Assembly (NCBI RefSeq): GCF_002022275.1
Contig: NZ_MSDF01000001.1
Span: 124,001 to 188,000 of the forward strand
Reading direction: 5' to 3'
Length of the DNA stretch: 64,000 nucleotides
Source: Pseudomonas fluorescens
GTDB taxonomy: Bacteria > Pseudomonadota > Gammaproteobacteria > Pseudomonadales > Pseudomonadaceae
Under the pieces are notes generated by a model. That model saw only the letters and a list, made by a program, of their open reading frames with translations. It searched no databases and was not told where the DNA came from. Below, one piece after another: positions 26,743 to 37,112 of the stretch. Numbering within the stretch: position 1 is the stretch's first letter; each line of letters opens with the position of its first letter. The translations under genes and the position numbers were made by a program.

Positions 26743-26794
26743 GGAGAAATATCTCGCCTACCTGATTCAACTGCGATTTCGTCGATCCAGTTGA
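26648..26794 (+). CDS. Small frame with a perfect ribosome site, unknown
   Basis: A 48-codon frame starts at ATG 26648, four bases after AAGGAGG. It reads GRLAAFIEASSRVIVSGVKQ and TPTEKYLAYLI, a regular helical pattern that looks coding, and ends at TGA 26792-26794. It could be the N-terminus of a larger island gene that has been truncated, or a short regulatory protein divergent from the STAND gene. I do not recognise the family. Confidence 0.35.
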   Translation: MESPALHITGRLAAFIEASSRVIVSGVKQTPTEKYLAYLIQLRFRRSS

Positions 26795-26951
26795 TCGAAT
26801 TAGTAGCACTCACCGTTGTTCCTCACTTTGGCTTTCTCAAAGCCCTTCTTCCCTGATCAGTGATCGAAGGAGTCATGCCGCAGCGCGTCACTCCTTGGTC
26901 TCCTCAAATCTATCCTGTCCGACCTTGATCGCATAGCCTGACTTCGTACTG

Positions 26952-27350
26952 CTAATCAGCAGGTACCCGCTGCGCGCTCAGAAAATCCGTTGAAGGTCGC
27001 CCGATTTGCGGCATGTAAGCCTCAGGCGCAGGCGGCGGAACGCCGACCTCTAGTGCATCTAATAAGTCCGCCCAGTATTGCATCATCCTACGTCTCGGCT
27101 CGACGTATTCTGCATGATTGTATGCAGCCCGAATTTGGTTGGCATCAGCGTGTGAAAGCTGCACCTCAATCCACTCTTCGACAAAGCCAACCTCGTTGAG
27201 CGCCGTTGATATGGTGGCTCTGATGCCATGACCGGTGAACCTTCCTTGTAACCCATCCGGCTGATGGAGGTGTTGAGGGTATTTTCGCTGATCATTTCCT
27301 GCGGTTCATATCTGTGAACCAGCAGATACCGCGCACCGCGCGCCCTTAAC
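26952..27350 (-). pseudogene. Tyrosine-type integrase, C-terminal remnant with frameshift
   Basis: Only the last third of a P4-type integrase is visible. The piece near 27350-27240 reads RYLLVHRYEPQEMISENTLN then TSISRMGYK. After a frameshift near 27238 it continues as RFTGHGIRATISTALNEVGF, then VQLSHADANQIRAAYNHAEY with the catalytic HxxR-type His/Arg (HGIRAT), second His (LSHAD) and nucleophilic Tyr (AAYNHAEY). RRRMMQYWADLLDAL is the usual C-terminal helix. The catalytic N-terminal part is missing. It sits next to the 3' end of tRNA-Pro, the expected place for an island integrase. The element is presumably immobile now. Confidence 0.8.
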
Positions 27351-27433
27351 TATGAAAGGGTCCCCTGAGATACCAAAGCTACCTAGATCCAGAATATCCG
27401 TGGGAGTAAATGTGGGAGTATTTTTTCGGCATG

Positions 27434-27461
27434 AAAAAGCCCAACCTTTTCAGATTGGGCT
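27434..27461 (-). terminator. Rho-independent terminator after tRNA-Pro
   Basis: On the minus strand AGCCCAA, a ten-base loop, and TTGGGCT are followed by TTTTTC. It lies about 17 bases beyond the CCA end of tRNA-Pro. Between this hairpin and the integrase remnant a doubled GTGGGAGTA motif (27402-27420) is seen, as is common near island attachment regions. Confidence 0.8.
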
Positions 27462-27477
27462 AAGTCATTGAAAAATA

Positions 27478-27555
27478 TGGTCGGGACGGAGTGATTCGAA
27501 CACTCGACCCCTAGCACCCCATGCTAGTGCGCTACCGGACTGCGCTACGCCCCGA
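27478..27555 (-). tRNA. tRNA-Pro(GGG)
   Basis: The minus strand folds as a tRNA. The acceptor arm TCGGGGC pairs with GTCCCGA, followed by an encoded CCA. The D-arm contains GGTAGCGC, the anticodon stem CTAGC/GCTAG encloses loop ATGGGGT with anticodon GGG, and the T-arm is GAGTG TTCGAAT CACTC. In Pseudomonas this tRNA lies downstream of ihfA and its MerR-type neighbour and is a known type of island insertion site. Confidence 0.95.
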
Positions 27556-27644
27556 CTAGGCGTGTTACTTGGTTCGCTTCTTGACGAAGCGAACCGGAAT
27601 ATACCGCAAGCTTTTGAAATGTGGAAGTATTTTAAAAACTTGAA

Positions 27645-28001
27645 TCACTTCTTCAAAACCACCAGCACATCTTCGAGTTCGGAGATCATCTGGCGGATCA
27701 TTTGCTTGTATTGGGTGGTGTCGTCTTTGGCTTCATCACCGGACATACGCTGACGCGCGCCACTGATGGTAAACCCCTGGTCGTACAGCAACGCACGGAT
27801 CTGCCGGATCATCAGCACATCCTGGCGCTGATAATACCGACGGTTCCCGGTGCGTTTGACGGGGTTGAGTTGAGGAAACTCCTGCTCCCAATAGCGCAGC
27901 ACGTGCGGCTTTACCGCACAGAGCTCACTGACTTCACCGATGGTGAAGTAGCGTTTGCCTGGGATGACGGGCAGTTCGTCGTTATGACTTGGTTCCAGCA
28001 T
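27645..28001 (-). CDS. MerR-family transcriptional regulator
   Basis: This 118-residue protein starts at MLEPSHND. It has the MerR N-terminal winged helix: [30 protein letters not shown] and [13 protein letters not shown]-terminal coiled coil ([18 protein letters not shown]) would dimerise it. There are no cysteines in the effector region of the kind metal-sensing MerR members use. It overlaps the end of ihfA by 20 bases, so it is cotranscribed with the pheST-ihfA operon. This neighbour is conserved in Pseudomonas, but its target is not known to me. Confidence 0.9.
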   Translation of the reverse strand: MLEPSHNDELPVIPGKRYFTIGEVSELCAVKPHVLRYWEQEFPQLNPVKRTGNRRYYQRQDVLMIRQIRALLYDQGFTISGARQRMSGDEAKDDTTQYKQMIRQMISELEDVLVVLKK

Positions 28002-28284
28002 AAGCCTCAACTCGGGCCTTCAACTTCTGCCCTGGACGAAAGGTGACCACACGGCGAGCCGTGATCGGGATTTCTTCTCCCGTTTTTGGATTGCGGCCAG
28101 GCCGCTGGCGTTTGTCCCGCAGGTCAAAATTGCCGAAACCGGACAATTTGACCTGTTCGTTGTCTTCCAGAGCGTGCCGAATTTCTTCAAAGAACAGCTC
28201 GACCAATTCCTTGGCCTCGCGTTTGTTCAGACCCAACTCTTCGTACAGACGTTCCGCCATCTCAGCTTTCGTCAAAGCCCCCAT
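27982..28284 (-). CDS. ihfA: Integration host factor alpha subunit
   Basis: This 100-residue DNA-bending protein forms a heterodimer with IHF beta and shapes promoters, replication origins and recombination sites. The DNABII signature [20 protein letters not shown] with the intercalating Pro is complete, preceded by [20 protein letters not shown]. It follows pheT by 3 bases on the minus strand, the standard pheST-ihfA order. Confidence 0.98.
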   Translation of the reverse strand: MGALTKAEMAERLYEELGLNKREAKELVELFFEEIRHALEDNEQVKLSGFGNFDLRDKRQRPGRNPKTGEEIPITARRVVTFRPGQKLKARVEAYAGTKS

Positions 28285-28287
28285 ACG

Positions 28288-30666
28288 TCACTTCCTTAAC
28301 GTGGCGTTCAACCTTTGTTCGAGCGAGGTGAGGATATTTTGTGTCGTGGTATTCACCTCATCGTCATTAAGAGTGCGCGATGGATGCTGCCAGGTCAAGC
28401 CAACTGCAAGGCTTTTTCTATGCGGATCAATGCCTTTACCCTGATAAACGTCAAATAGCCTGAGGTCTGTCAGCCATTCCCCTGCATTTTCACGGATTAC
28501 ATCCAGAACGGCAGTGGCAGCAACGTCACGATCAGCGATCAGGGCCAGGTCGCGGCGCACTTCAGGGAAGCGCGACAACTCACTGAATTTTGGCATTTTG
28601 CCCGAGGCCACTTCAGCCAGAACCAGCTCAAAAACGAAGACTGGACGGTCAAGGCCCAGGGTTTTCGACAGTTCTGGGTGAATCGCGCCGACGAAGCCCA
28701 CCAGGCGACCTTCACGTTCGATACGCGCGGTCTGCCCTGGGTGTAACGCAGGATGGCTGCCCGGAACAAATGTGAAGTCATTCAGTGCACCAGCAAAGCC
28801 CAATACTGCTTCCACGTCAGCCTTGACGTCGAAGAAGTCCACGGTGTCGCGACCTTGTGCCCAGCCTTCCGGCAGGCGGCTACCGCACACCACGCCCGCC
28901 AGCATTGGCTCTTGCTTCAAGCCGTCGAGTTGGCCGACAAAACGCAGGCCGCTTTCGAACATCCGCACGCGGTCTTGCTGACGGTTCAGGTTGTGGGACA
29001 GGGCTTTTACCAAGCCCGGCCACAACGACGAACGCATGGCGGCCATGTCATTGGAGATCGGGTTGGCCAACAGCAATGGCTCGACGCCCGGGTTGAACAG
29101 TTCGAACTGCTTGGGATCGATGAAGCTGTAGGTCACGGCTTCCTGGTAACCACGAGCAACCAGCAGGCGACGCAGCTCAGGCAGGTGCGCACGCGCCTCA
29201 GCCTTGGGTTGCGGTGCCAGGCGCGCTTGCGGGTAACGAACCGGCAGGCGGTTGTAACCGTACAGACGGGCCAGCTCTTCGATCAGGTCGACTTCCAGGC
29301 TGATATCGAAGCGATGGCTTGGCACTTCAACGTGCCACTGCCCTTCCCCGCTTGCGGTAATACCGAGGCCGAGGGCCGACAGCAACTGCTCGATTTCAGC
29401 AGGTGCAATCACCAGGCCAAGCATTTGCTCGACACTCTTGGCGCGCAAGGTGATCGGTGCGATGGACGGCAGGTACTGTTCGTTGACGGTTTCGGTGATC
29501 GGGCCGGCTTCGCCTCCGGTGATTTCCAGCAGCAGGCCGGTGGCGCGCTCCATGGCTTCACGGGCGAGCTTCCAGTCCACGCCACGCTCGTAGCGGTGCG
29601 AGGCATCGGTGTGCAGGCCGTAGGAACGGGCCTTGCCAGCGATGGCGATCTGGTCGAAGAACGCGCTTTCGAGGAATACATCGCGAGTCGTGTCGGACAC
29701 ACCGCTGTGCTCGCCACCCATCACGCCAGCAATTGCCAGGGCGCGGGAATGGTCGGCGATCACCAGGGTGTCGGCACGCAGGCTGACTTCCTGACCGTCG
29801 AGCAATACCAGCTTCTCGCCCTCTTCAGCCATGCGTACGCGGATGCCGCCATTGATTTCGGCGAGATCGAATGCGTGCAACGGTTGGCCCAACTCGAGCA
29901 TCACGTAGTTGGTGATGTCGACGGCGGCGTCGATGCTGCGCACGTCGGCGCGACGCAGACGCTCAACCATCCACAGCGGGGTTGGACGGGACAGGTCAAC
30001 GTTACGGATCACGCGCCCCAGATAACGTGGGCAAGCGTTTGGCGCCAGCACTTCGATCGGGCGTACTTCATCGTGCACAGCGGCCACAGCGGCGACCACC
30101 GGGCGGGTAACAGGAGCGTTGTACAGCGCGCCCACTTCACGAGCCAGGCCCGCGAGGGACAGGCAGTCGCCGCGGTTCGGGGTCAGGTCGACCTCAATGC
30201 TGGCGTCTTCCAGTTCCAGGTAAACACGGATGTCCTGACCCACTGGCGCGTCGGCCGGCAGTTCCATCAGGCCATCGTTGCCCTCGCCTACCTGCAGCTC
30301 CGACTGAGAGCAGAGCATGCCGTTGGACTCAACGCCACGCAGCTTGGCCTTCTTGATTTTGAAGTCGCCCGGCAGTTCGGCGCCGATCATGGCGAACGGA
30401 ATTTTCAGGCCCGGGCGCACGTTTGGCGCTCCGCACACGACCTGAAAAGTCTCCGCGCCATTGCTGACCTGGCATACACGCAACTTGTCGGCGTCGGGAT
30501 GCTGCTCGGTGCTCAGCACCTCACCCACGACCACGCCGCTGAAAACACCGGCGGCCGGCGTGACGCTATCGACCTCAAGGCCGGCCATCGACAGACGAGC
30601 AACCAGCTCGTCGCGATCTACCTGCGGGCTTACCCAGCCGCGCAGCCATTGTTCACTGAATTTCAT
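28288..30666 (-). CDS. pheT: Phenylalanyl-tRNA synthetase beta subunit
   Basis: This 792-residue subunit of the alpha2-beta2 enzyme that charges tRNA-Phe is full length for gamma-proteobacteria (about 790-795). Seen in order are the EMAP/tRNA-binding domain (GVVVGEVLSTEQHPDADKL), the B3/B4 editing domain (TPNRGDCLSLAGLAREV), the B5 domain (FDISLEVDLIEELARLYGYN), the catalytic-like fold (ISNDMAAMRSSLWPGL), and the C-terminal anticodon-binding FDX-ACB domain (RFPEVRRDLALI). It is 26 bases downstream of pheS. Confidence 0.98.
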   Translation of the reverse strand: MKFSEQWLRGWVSPQVDRDELVARLSMAGLEVDSVTPAAGVFSGVVVGEVLSTEQHPDADKLRVCQVSNGAETFQVVCGAPNVRPGLKIPFAMIGAELPGDFKIKKAKLRGVESNGMLCSQSELQVGEGNDGLMELPADAPVGQDIRVYLELEDASIEVDLTPNRGDCLSLAGLAREVGALYNAPVTRPVVAAVAAVHDEVRPIEVLAPNACPRYLGRVIRNVDLSRPTPLWMVERLRRADVRSIDAAVDITNYVMLELGQPLHAFDLAEINGGIRVRMAEEGEKLVLLDGQEVSLRADTLVIADHSRALAIAGVMGGEHSGVSDTTRDVFLESAFFDQIAIAGKARSYGLHTDASHRYERGVDWKLAREAMERATGLLLEITGGEAGPITETVNEQYLPSIAPITLRAKSVEQMLGLVIAPAEIEQLLSALGLGITASGEGQWHVEVPSHRFDISLEVDLIEELARLYGYNRLPVRYPQARLAPQPKAEARAHLPELRRLLVARGYQEAVTYSFIDPKQFELFNPGVEPLLLANPISNDMAAMRSSLWPGLVKALSHNLNRQQDRVRMFESGLRFVGQLDGLKQEPMLAGVVCGSRLPEGWAQGRDTVDFFDVKADVEAVLGFAGALNDFTFVPGSHPALHPGQTARIEREGRLVGFVGAIHPELSKTLGLDRPVFVFELVLAEVASGKMPKFSELSRFPEVRRDLALIADRDVAATAVLDVIRENAGEWLTDLRLFDVYQGKGIDPHRKSLAVGLTWQHPSRTLNDDEVNTTTQNILTSLEQRLNATLRK

Positions 30667-30692
30667 CCTGCTCTCCTAAAGATTCGTTACGA

Positions 30693-31759
<1,067 letters not shown>

Positions 31760-31815
31760 ATTTAAGACGTTTACCACCTTGGGCTGCAGCAGCTCAAGAT
31801 GACTGTCGGGGGTAC

Positions 31816-32172
31816 TTAAGCCAAGGTGGCTTTAGCTTTCTCGACAATCGCAGCAAACACCGCTTTTTCGTTCACGGCCAGTTCAGCCAGGACCTTACGG
31901 TCGATTTCGATGGACGCTTTTTTCAGGCCAGCGATGAAACGGCTGTAGGACAGACCGTTAACACGTGCACCGGCGTTGATACGAGCGATCCACAGAGCGC
32001 GGAACTGACGTTTTTTCTGACGACGGTCGCGGTAGGCGTATTGGCCAGCCTTGATTACCGCTTGCTTGGCAACACGGAATACGCGTGAACGCGCGCCGTA
32101 GTAGCCTTTAGCAAGTTTCAGAATTTTTTTGTGACGTTTACGGGCAATGACGCCACGCTTTACACGAGCCAT
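31816..32172 (-). CDS. rplT: Ribosomal protein bL20
   Basis: This 118-residue 23S rRNA-binding assembly protein is full length. The basic N-terminus ([20 protein letters not shown]) and [20 protein letters not shown] are diagnostic. It lies 28 bases downstream of rpmI. In related bacteria L20 represses translation of its own operon; an operator was not identified here. Confidence 0.98.
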   Translation of the reverse strand: MARVKRGVIARKRHKKILKLAKGYYGARSRVFRVAKQAVIKAGQYAYRDRRQKKRQFRALWIARINAGARVNGLSYSRFIAGLKKASIEIDRKVLAELAVNEKAVFAAIVEKAKATLA

Positions 32173-32200
32173 GAGTTACTTCCTCTATTCTTGACTAAAA

Positions 32201-32395
32201 TTAACGAAGGCGCAGCATGCGCTCGACTTTTGCCACGTCAGACGGATGCAGCAAGCTGCTACCGCGCAGTTGACGCTTACGCTTGGTCGACATTTTGGTC
32301 AGAATGTGGCTCTTGAAAGCGTGCTTGTGCTTGATACCGTTAGCAGTTTTCAGAAACCGCTTAGCAGCACCACTTTTAGTTTTCATCTTTGGCAT
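32201..32395 (-). CDS. rpmI: Ribosomal protein bL35
   Basis: This 64-residue basic protein of the large subunit starts [20 protein letters not shown] and ends [11 protein letters not shown], both diagnostic. It lies between infC and rplT as in nearly all gamma-proteobacteria. Confidence 0.98.
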   Translation of the reverse strand: MPKMKTKSGAAKRFLKTANGIKHKHAFKSHILTKMSTKRKRQLRGSSLLHPSDVAKVERMLRLR

Positions 32396-32454
32396 GTTCG
32401 GTACTCCGCATTCAGTTGATAAACATAATCAGAAGGCCTGCCGTGCCCTATTGA

Positions 32455-33003
32455 TTACTTCTTCTTTTTCGGGGCGATGACCATAATAAGCTGGCGTCCT
32501 TCCATCTTAGGATGCTGTTCGACCGAACCGTACTCGAGCAGGTCAGCTTCAACCCGCTTGAGGAGTTCCATCCCCAGCTCCTGATGCGCCATCTCACGGC
32601 CGCGGAATCGCAAGGATACCTTGGCCCTGTCCCCATCACTCAGGAAACGTACCAGGTTGCGCAGTTTTACCTGGTAATCCCCTTCCTCCGTCCCTGGACG
32701 AAACTTGATTTCTTTTACTTGAATCTGCTTCTGGTTCTTCTTCGCTGCAGCAACCTGTTTCTTCTTTTCGAAGATCGATTTGCCGTAGTCCATCACCCGG
32801 CAAACAGGTGGGATTGCATCGGCAGAAATTTCCACCAGGTCCAATTTGGACTCTTCAGCAATACGAAGCGCTTCATCAATCGAGACGATGCCAATCTGCT
32901 CGCCGTCAGCGCCAATTAACCGAACCTCGCGTGCCGAGATATTCTCGTTGATCGGGGCTTTCGGTGCAGCTCGTTTATCTTGTCTCATTTCACGCTTAAT
33001 AAT
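32455..33003 (-). CDS. infC: Translation initiation factor IF-3 with AUU start
   Basis: IF-3 (about 182 residues) binds the 30S subunit and checks start codon identity. The protein is complete: N-terminal [20 protein letters not shown], linker with many Lys ([16 protein letters not shown]), and C-terminal [13 protein letters not shown]. The first ATG (32988) has no ribosome site, whereas GGAG and three consecutive ATT codons (33006, 33003, 33000) lie just upstream, followed by AAG CGT GAA ATG. A rare AUU start is the known basis of IF-3 autoregulation, so ATT 33003 (spacing 5) is chosen; which ATT is used is uncertain. The region overlaps or abuts the thrS stop. Confidence 0.93.
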   Translation of the reverse strand: MIKREMRQDKRAAPKAPINENISAREVRLIGADGEQIGIVSIDEALRIAEESKLDLVEISADAIPPVCRVMDYGKSIFEKKKQVAAAKKNQKQIQVKEIKFRPGTEEGDYQVKLRNLVRFLSDGDRAKVSLRFRGREMAHQELGMELLKRVEADLLEYGSVEQHPKMEGRQLIMVIAPKKKK

Positions 33004-33005
33004 AA

Positions 33006-34928
33006 TTACTCCGAATCTGGGCGACCACGCCGGGAAACCGCTTGCGCGAGGAACTCAGCGAACTGGGCGACGGGCATCGAGCCCAGGTCAGCACCTTCAC
33101 GAGTACGCACAGCGACAGTCTGCATCTCGACTTCCCGATCTCCGATAACCAAAAGATAGGGAACCTTGAGCAAAGTATGCTCGCGGATTTTAAAGCCGAT
33201 CTTTTCATTTCTCAAGTCGGACTTGGCACGAAACCCGCTTTCGTTGAGAGTTTTTTCAACTTCAGCGGCAAAATCTGCCTGTTTATCAGTGATATTCATG
33301 ATCACTGCCTGGGTCGGAGCCAGCCACGCAGGGAACGCACCCTCGTAGTGCTCGATCAGGATCCCGACGAACCGTTCGAACGAGCCAAGAATCGCCCGGT
33401 GCAGCATAACCGGGTGTTTACGGCTGTTGTCTTCGGAGACGTATTCGGCTCCCAAACGGATCGGCAGGTTAAAATCGAGCTGCAGGGTACCACACTGCCA
33501 GACGCGGCCAAGGCAATCTTTCAGCGAGAACTCGATCTTCGGACCGTAGAACGCGCCCTCCCCCGGCTGCAGATCATACGCAAGGCCCGCGCTGTCGAGT
33601 GCTGCGGCCAGTGCGGACTCGGCGCGATCCCACAACTCGTCGGAGCCGACGCGTTTTTCCGGACGAGTGGACAGCTTCATTTCGACTTCGGTAAAGCCGA
33701 AATCGCGATAAACGTCCATGGTCAGCTTGATGAACGCAGCGGATTCAGCCTGCATCTGCTCTTCGGTGCAGAAGATGTGGGCGTCGTCTTGAGTGAAGCC
33801 ACGCACGCGCATGATGCCGTGCAGTGCACCCGACGGCTCGTTACGGTGGCAGGCACCGAATTCGGCCAGGCGCAGCGGCAACTCGCGGTAGCTCTTCAAG
33901 CCCTGATTGAACACCTGCACGTGGCACGGGCAGTTCATCGGCTTGATGGCGTAGTCGCGGTTTTCCGACTGAGTGGTGAACATGTTGTCGGCGTAGTTGG
34001 CCCAGTGCCCGGATTTCTCCCACAGGCTGCGGTCAACGACTTGTGGAGTTTTGATCTCCAGGTAACCGTTGTCGCGCTGAACCTTGCGCATGTACTGCTC
34101 GAGCACTTGATACAGGGTCCAGCCGTTCGGGTGCCAGAACACCATGCCCGGCGCTTCTTCCTGGAGGTGAAACAGGTTCAGGCGTTTGCCGATCTTGCGG
34201 TGGTCGCGCTTTTCAGCTTCTTCGATGCGCTGGATGTAGGCGGCCAGCTGCTTCTTGTCAGCCCAGGCCGTGCCGTAGATCCGCTGCAGTTGCTCGTTCT
34301 TTGCATCACCGCGCCAGTAGGCACCGGACAGTTTGGTCAGCTTGAACGACTTGAGGAAGCGTGTGTTCGGCACGTGCGGGCCACGGCACATGTCGACATA
34401 TTCTTCGTGGTAGTACAGGCCCATGGCCTGCTCGTCCGGCATGTCTTCCACCAGACGCAGCTTGTAGTCCTCGCCACGAGCGGTGAACACTTCGATCACT
34501 TCGGCACGCGGCGTGACCTTTTTAATCACGTCGTAATCTTTTTCGATCAGCGCGTGCATGCGCTGTTCGATAGCCGCCAGGTCGTCCGGAGTGAAAGGAC
34601 GCTCGTAAGCGATATCGTAATAGAAGCCTTCGTCAATGACCGGGCCGATCACCATTTTCGCGGTTGGGTACAGTTGCTTGACCGCGTGGCCAATCAAATG
34701 CGCGCAAGAGTGGCGAATGATCTCCAACCCCTCTTGATCTTTTGGCGTGATGATTTGCAGGCTGGCATCGCTGGTGATCAGGTCGCTGGCGTCAACCAGC
34801 TTGCCGTCGACCTTGCCGGCCACGGTGGCTTTGGCCAGGCCGGCACCAATGGATGCGGCGACCTCGGCTACGGAAACCGAATGATCGAATGAACGTTGAC
34901 TGCCGTCGGGAAGAGTAATAGTTGGCAT
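33006..34928 (-). CDS. thrS: Threonyl-tRNA synthetase
   Basis: This 640-residue class II synthetase charges tRNA-Thr. The start is [11 protein letters not shown], with AGGAGG four bases upstream, not the earlier in-frame codon. It has the TGS domain (residues 1-60), an editing domain with [16 protein letters not shown] and its zinc-binding motifs, catalytic motif 1-2 with [20 protein letters not shown] (zinc Cys) and [21 protein letters not shown], motif 3 [15 protein letters not shown], and an anticodon-binding C-terminus. Full length. Confidence 0.98.
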   Translation of the reverse strand: MPTITLPDGSQRSFDHSVSVAEVAASIGAGLAKATVAGKVDGKLVDASDLITSDASLQIITPKDQEGLEIIRHSCAHLIGHAVKQLYPTAKMVIGPVIDEGFYYDIAYERPFTPDDLAAIEQRMHALIEKDYDVIKKVTPRAEVIEVFTARGEDYKLRLVEDMPDEQAMGLYYHEEYVDMCRGPHVPNTRFLKSFKLTKLSGAYWRGDAKNEQLQRIYGTAWADKKQLAAYIQRIEEAEKRDHRKIGKRLNLFHLQEEAPGMVFWHPNGWTLYQVLEQYMRKVQRDNGYLEIKTPQVVDRSLWEKSGHWANYADNMFTTQSENRDYAIKPMNCPCHVQVFNQGLKSYRELPLRLAEFGACHRNEPSGALHGIMRVRGFTQDDAHIFCTEEQMQAESAAFIKLTMDVYRDFGFTEVEMKLSTRPEKRVGSDELWDRAESALAAALDSAGLAYDLQPGEGAFYGPKIEFSLKDCLGRVWQCGTLQLDFNLPIRLGAEYVSEDNSRKHPVMLHRAILGSFERFVGILIEHYEGAFPAWLAPTQAVIMNITDKQADFAAEVEKTLNESGFRAKSDLRNEKIGFKIREHTLLKVPYLLVIGDREVEMQTVAVRTREGADLGSMPVAQFAEFLAQAVSRRGRPDSE

Positions 34929-35294
34929 GGCGCCTCCTCTCCTAGTGGTGACCCCTACCAAAGGTCACGTGGGTTGGGATGAGCCAGTACAAGATCCAAT
35001 ACCAGGCCGTTCAGTGATGAACGCCTGCCTTACAGCGGCAGGAGCCTTTCGGCCAACCGATAATCGAACCAGAGTGACTGGAGTGAGCTAAAAAGAACAT
35101 GGCAAGGCGGCAAATGGCACGCCTGGAAATAGCCAAGCGCACGATGCTAGCACAGATGAACGGTCATCGCGCCGGCGCCGCCTTACGAAATACAAATTCC
35201 AGCGTTTATGGCTGCAAAAGTGAACTTGGGCTGTACGCCAAGCCTCAAACCCACTGAGAATCGCCGTTCGTCCTCGACCCAAAGGAGCATCCAC
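34929..35294. other. Intergenic region, about 365 bases
   Basis: The region separates thrS from the oppositely oriented small exported protein gene and must hold both promoters. No RNA gene or riboswitch is recognisable. A long frame on the minus strand runs through here and the neighbouring gene but has no coding character. Confidence 0.5.
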
Positions 35295-35606
35295 ATGATG
35301 CGTTTTACCTCGACCCTCGCTCTCGCCGCTTCCCTGGCTTTCTTGTCCCTCGGCGCCCAGGCAGCCGCCCCGTCGAACTGGCCAGCCGGTGCTCGCGACA
35401 GCTTCGTCAAAGACTGCAGCTCGGCCGCTCAGCAGAGCGTTGACGCCAAAACCGCCAAAGATCATTGCGAATGTGGCGCAGACAAGATCAATGCCGAATT
35501 GAGCACCGCCGAAATCAAAGAGCTCATGACCAATCAGAACGCCAGCCAAGACCTCAAAAACAAGGCGGTCGCGGCAATTTCGTCCTGCAAGGTCGTGAAA
35601 AAATAG
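35295..35606 (+). CDS. Small exported cysteine-containing protein
   Basis: A 103-residue protein with a clear signal peptide (MMRFTSTLALAASLAFLSLG then AQA, cleavage after about residue 24). The mature part has four spaced cysteines (DCSSAAQ, HCECGAD, SSCKVVKK), probably forming two disulfides. AAGGAG lies upstream, and ATG 35295 or 35298 may be used. It resembles short periplasmic proteins of Pseudomonas of unknown role. No domain is recognised. It stands alone, followed by a terminator-like hairpin. Confidence 0.8.
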   Translation: MMRFTSTLALAASLAFLSLGAQAAAPSNWPAGARDSFVKDCSSAAQQSVDAKTAKDHCECGADKINAELSTAEIKELMTNQNASQDLKNKAVAAISSCKVVKK

Positions 35607-35720
35607 TCGGACCAAACCCTGTTCAGACGATCGTTTTGTTGAAAAAACGCCCCTAAAACTGCCATTTCTCACAAATTACGCAGCTTTTACGGCTTTTTTT
35701 AACAGCTGATATTTCGAGTC

Positions 35721-35743
35721 AAAGCCCCGTAGATCGGGGCTTT
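35721..35743 (+). terminator. Terminator-like hairpin
   Basis: AAAGCCCC, a short loop and GGGGCTTT lie about 115 bases after the small exported protein gene. The T-run is short (TTTC), so efficiency may be moderate. Confidence 0.55.
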
Positions 35744-35898
35744 CAGCCGACCACAGCACCAAACGCAACGCTATTGATTAGCAAACAATGCCTTGGGGGG
35801 GCTCCCAAGCCGAACATTTCGACTATGATAGCCCGGTGTGCCCAGTTGGCCTGAGCAGCACAGCACTACTGAAAATATATGTTTCTTGGAGATACACC

Positions 35899-36111
35899 AT
35901 GTCTAATCGCCAAACCGGCACCGTTAAATGGTTCAACGATGAAAAAGGCTTCGGCTTCATCACTCCTCAAGGTGGCGGTGACGACCTGTTCGTACACTTC
36001 AAAGCTATCGAAAGCGACGGTTTCAAAAGCCTGAAAGAAGGCCAAACCGTTTCCTTCGTGGCTGAGAAAGGCCAAAAGGGTATGCAAGCTGCACAGGTTC
36101 GCGGCGAGTAA
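35899..36111 (+). CDS. Cold-shock protein, CspA family
   Basis: This 70-residue single OB-fold RNA chaperone melts mRNA structure in the cold or in stationary phase. RNP1 (KGFGFI) and RNP2 (LFVHF) motifs are both present, with [23 protein letters not shown] lies before the ATG. The upstream frame starting at 35788 reads through the leader and is not considered the true start. A leader of at least 60 bases upstream may be a cold-regulated 5' UTR, as known for cspA genes. A strong terminator follows. Confidence 0.97.
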   Translation: MSNRQTGTVKWFNDEKGFGFITPQGGGDDLFVHFKAIESDGFKSLKEGQTVSFVAEKGQKGMQAAQVRGE

Positions 36112-36125
36112 TTCTCTGCTGAGCC

Positions 36126-36158
36126 AAAAAAAACCCCGTCCATGTGACGGGGTTTTTT
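36126..36158. terminator. Bidirectional terminator between cspA-like gene and the I78 inhibitor gene
   Basis: The stem AACCCCGTC/GACGGGGTT with a five-base loop is flanked by A8 on the left and T6 on the right. The two flanking genes converge here, so it can stop transcription from both sides. Confidence 0.9.
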
Positions 36159-36184
36159 ATGGGCGCTGCAAAAGCCGAGGGAGC

Positions 36185-36505
36185 TTAGCCGCAGTTAACC
36201 CGCGTTATCACCAATTTATCGTCGGTGTTCAGGTTCAAACGGTCGGATCGGTATTCGAGGGTGACCATGTCATTGGGCTTTAGAATGCGTGCATTCTGCG
36301 CACCAGAACGGGTACGCGCCTGCTCCAGCAACTGGGGCGAGGCTGTTTGACCGACTGCGAACTCGGCAGCCTTTGACTCACAGCGGCCACTGCCGGCTTC
36401 GGTCACGACGGCGTCTTTAGCTGGCACAGAGGCACCCGGGGTGCTGCAACCCGCCAACGCGAGTGCTGCCAACAAAGTACCGAATGATGCGAGCTTCCAA
36501 GGCAT
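36185..36505 (-). CDS. I78-family peptidase-inhibitor lipoprotein
   Basis: This 106-residue lipoprotein has a signal peptide with lipobox (ALALAGCST; Cys about 20). The C-terminal half matches the I78 inhibitor family: CESKAAEFAVGQTAS, SGAQNARILKPNDMVTLEYR, SDRLNLNTDDKLVITRVNCG, with the flanking Cys pair and the R-I-x-P and RLN elements. I78 proteins inhibit serine proteases such as elastase. It is anchored in the periplasm, probably the outer membrane. Convergent with the cold-shock gene. Confidence 0.85.
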   Translation of the reverse strand: MPWKLASFGTLLAALALAGCSTPGASVPAKDAVVTEAGSGRCESKAAEFAVGQTASPQLLEQARTRSGAQNARILKPNDMVTLEYRSDRLNLNTDDKLVITRVNCG

Positions 36506-36648
36506 GAAGCCTCCTATGATAAAAAATGGACAGAGATCGTGCGACAGCGGTATGCAGGATTGGTTTCAAGACGTAAACCGCGCAGGGCAAGTCTGCCTGA
36601 CTCTCAAGCGGCATTCGTCCGGTCAATCGTGACCAGATATGAACGCAC

Positions 36649-36954
36649 TCAGTAGATGTCGATGTAATCGAACGGCGGCTGTGGCCAGTTCTGTTTCAGG
36701 GCGTTGAAAATCTGGGTTACCCACACCTCGTCGCTCGCCGCTACGTTCCCGACATAACCGGAACCCTTGGCCCAGGTTTCCAGGCGAAACAGCAGCCCGT
36801 CGATCTCCACGCCACCCACAACGTTGCCGGAGGAAATGTAGGCGATGCCGGCTTTTGTCACGCGCAGCTGGGTATGCTCATCGTCACTGGCACTGGCGAT
36901 GAGCTGACGCACTGCAGCAAGGGTCAGGTTTTCAGGGTTGTTCAAATCGATCTG
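36649..36954 (-). CDS. Conserved Pseudomonas protein of unknown function
   Basis: A 101-residue cytoplasmic protein starting at GTG 36954 (VQIDLNNPENL); the start is chosen because homologous proteins that I recall begin MQIDL. A two-part alpha/beta pattern is seen (AVRQLIASASDDEHTQLRVT, GVEIDGLLFRLETW) ending FDYIDIY. No catalytic motif is visible and the function is unknown. No strong ribosome site is seen. Confidence 0.75.
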   Translation of the reverse strand, partial: QIDLNNPENLTLAAVRQLIASASDDEHTQLRVTKAGIAYISSGNVVGGVEIDGLLFRLETWAKGSGYVGNVAASDEVWVTQIFNALKQNWPQPPFDYIDIY

Positions 36955-37112
36955 CACGCAGCATTTCCCGGCAATTAGACAGAACAACAGTGTCGCACAG
37001 CGCTCCCGTCATGCCTAAGTAGCAGTGCCAAACGCCGCGCGAAATGGTTAACTGCCCGGGTAATAACCGCGTTTTAGCGCATTGCCCCGTCATCCAAGTT
37101 CGCGAGACACCC

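Noticed and set aside
33042..34892. A 616-codon plus-strand frame opposite thrS
   Set aside because: Antisense shadow of thrS; no recognisable motifs.
35088..35672. A 194-codon minus-strand frame over the small exported protein gene
   Set aside because: It is antisense to a gene with a clear signal peptide and ribosome site, and its own translation has no domain or sensible composition.
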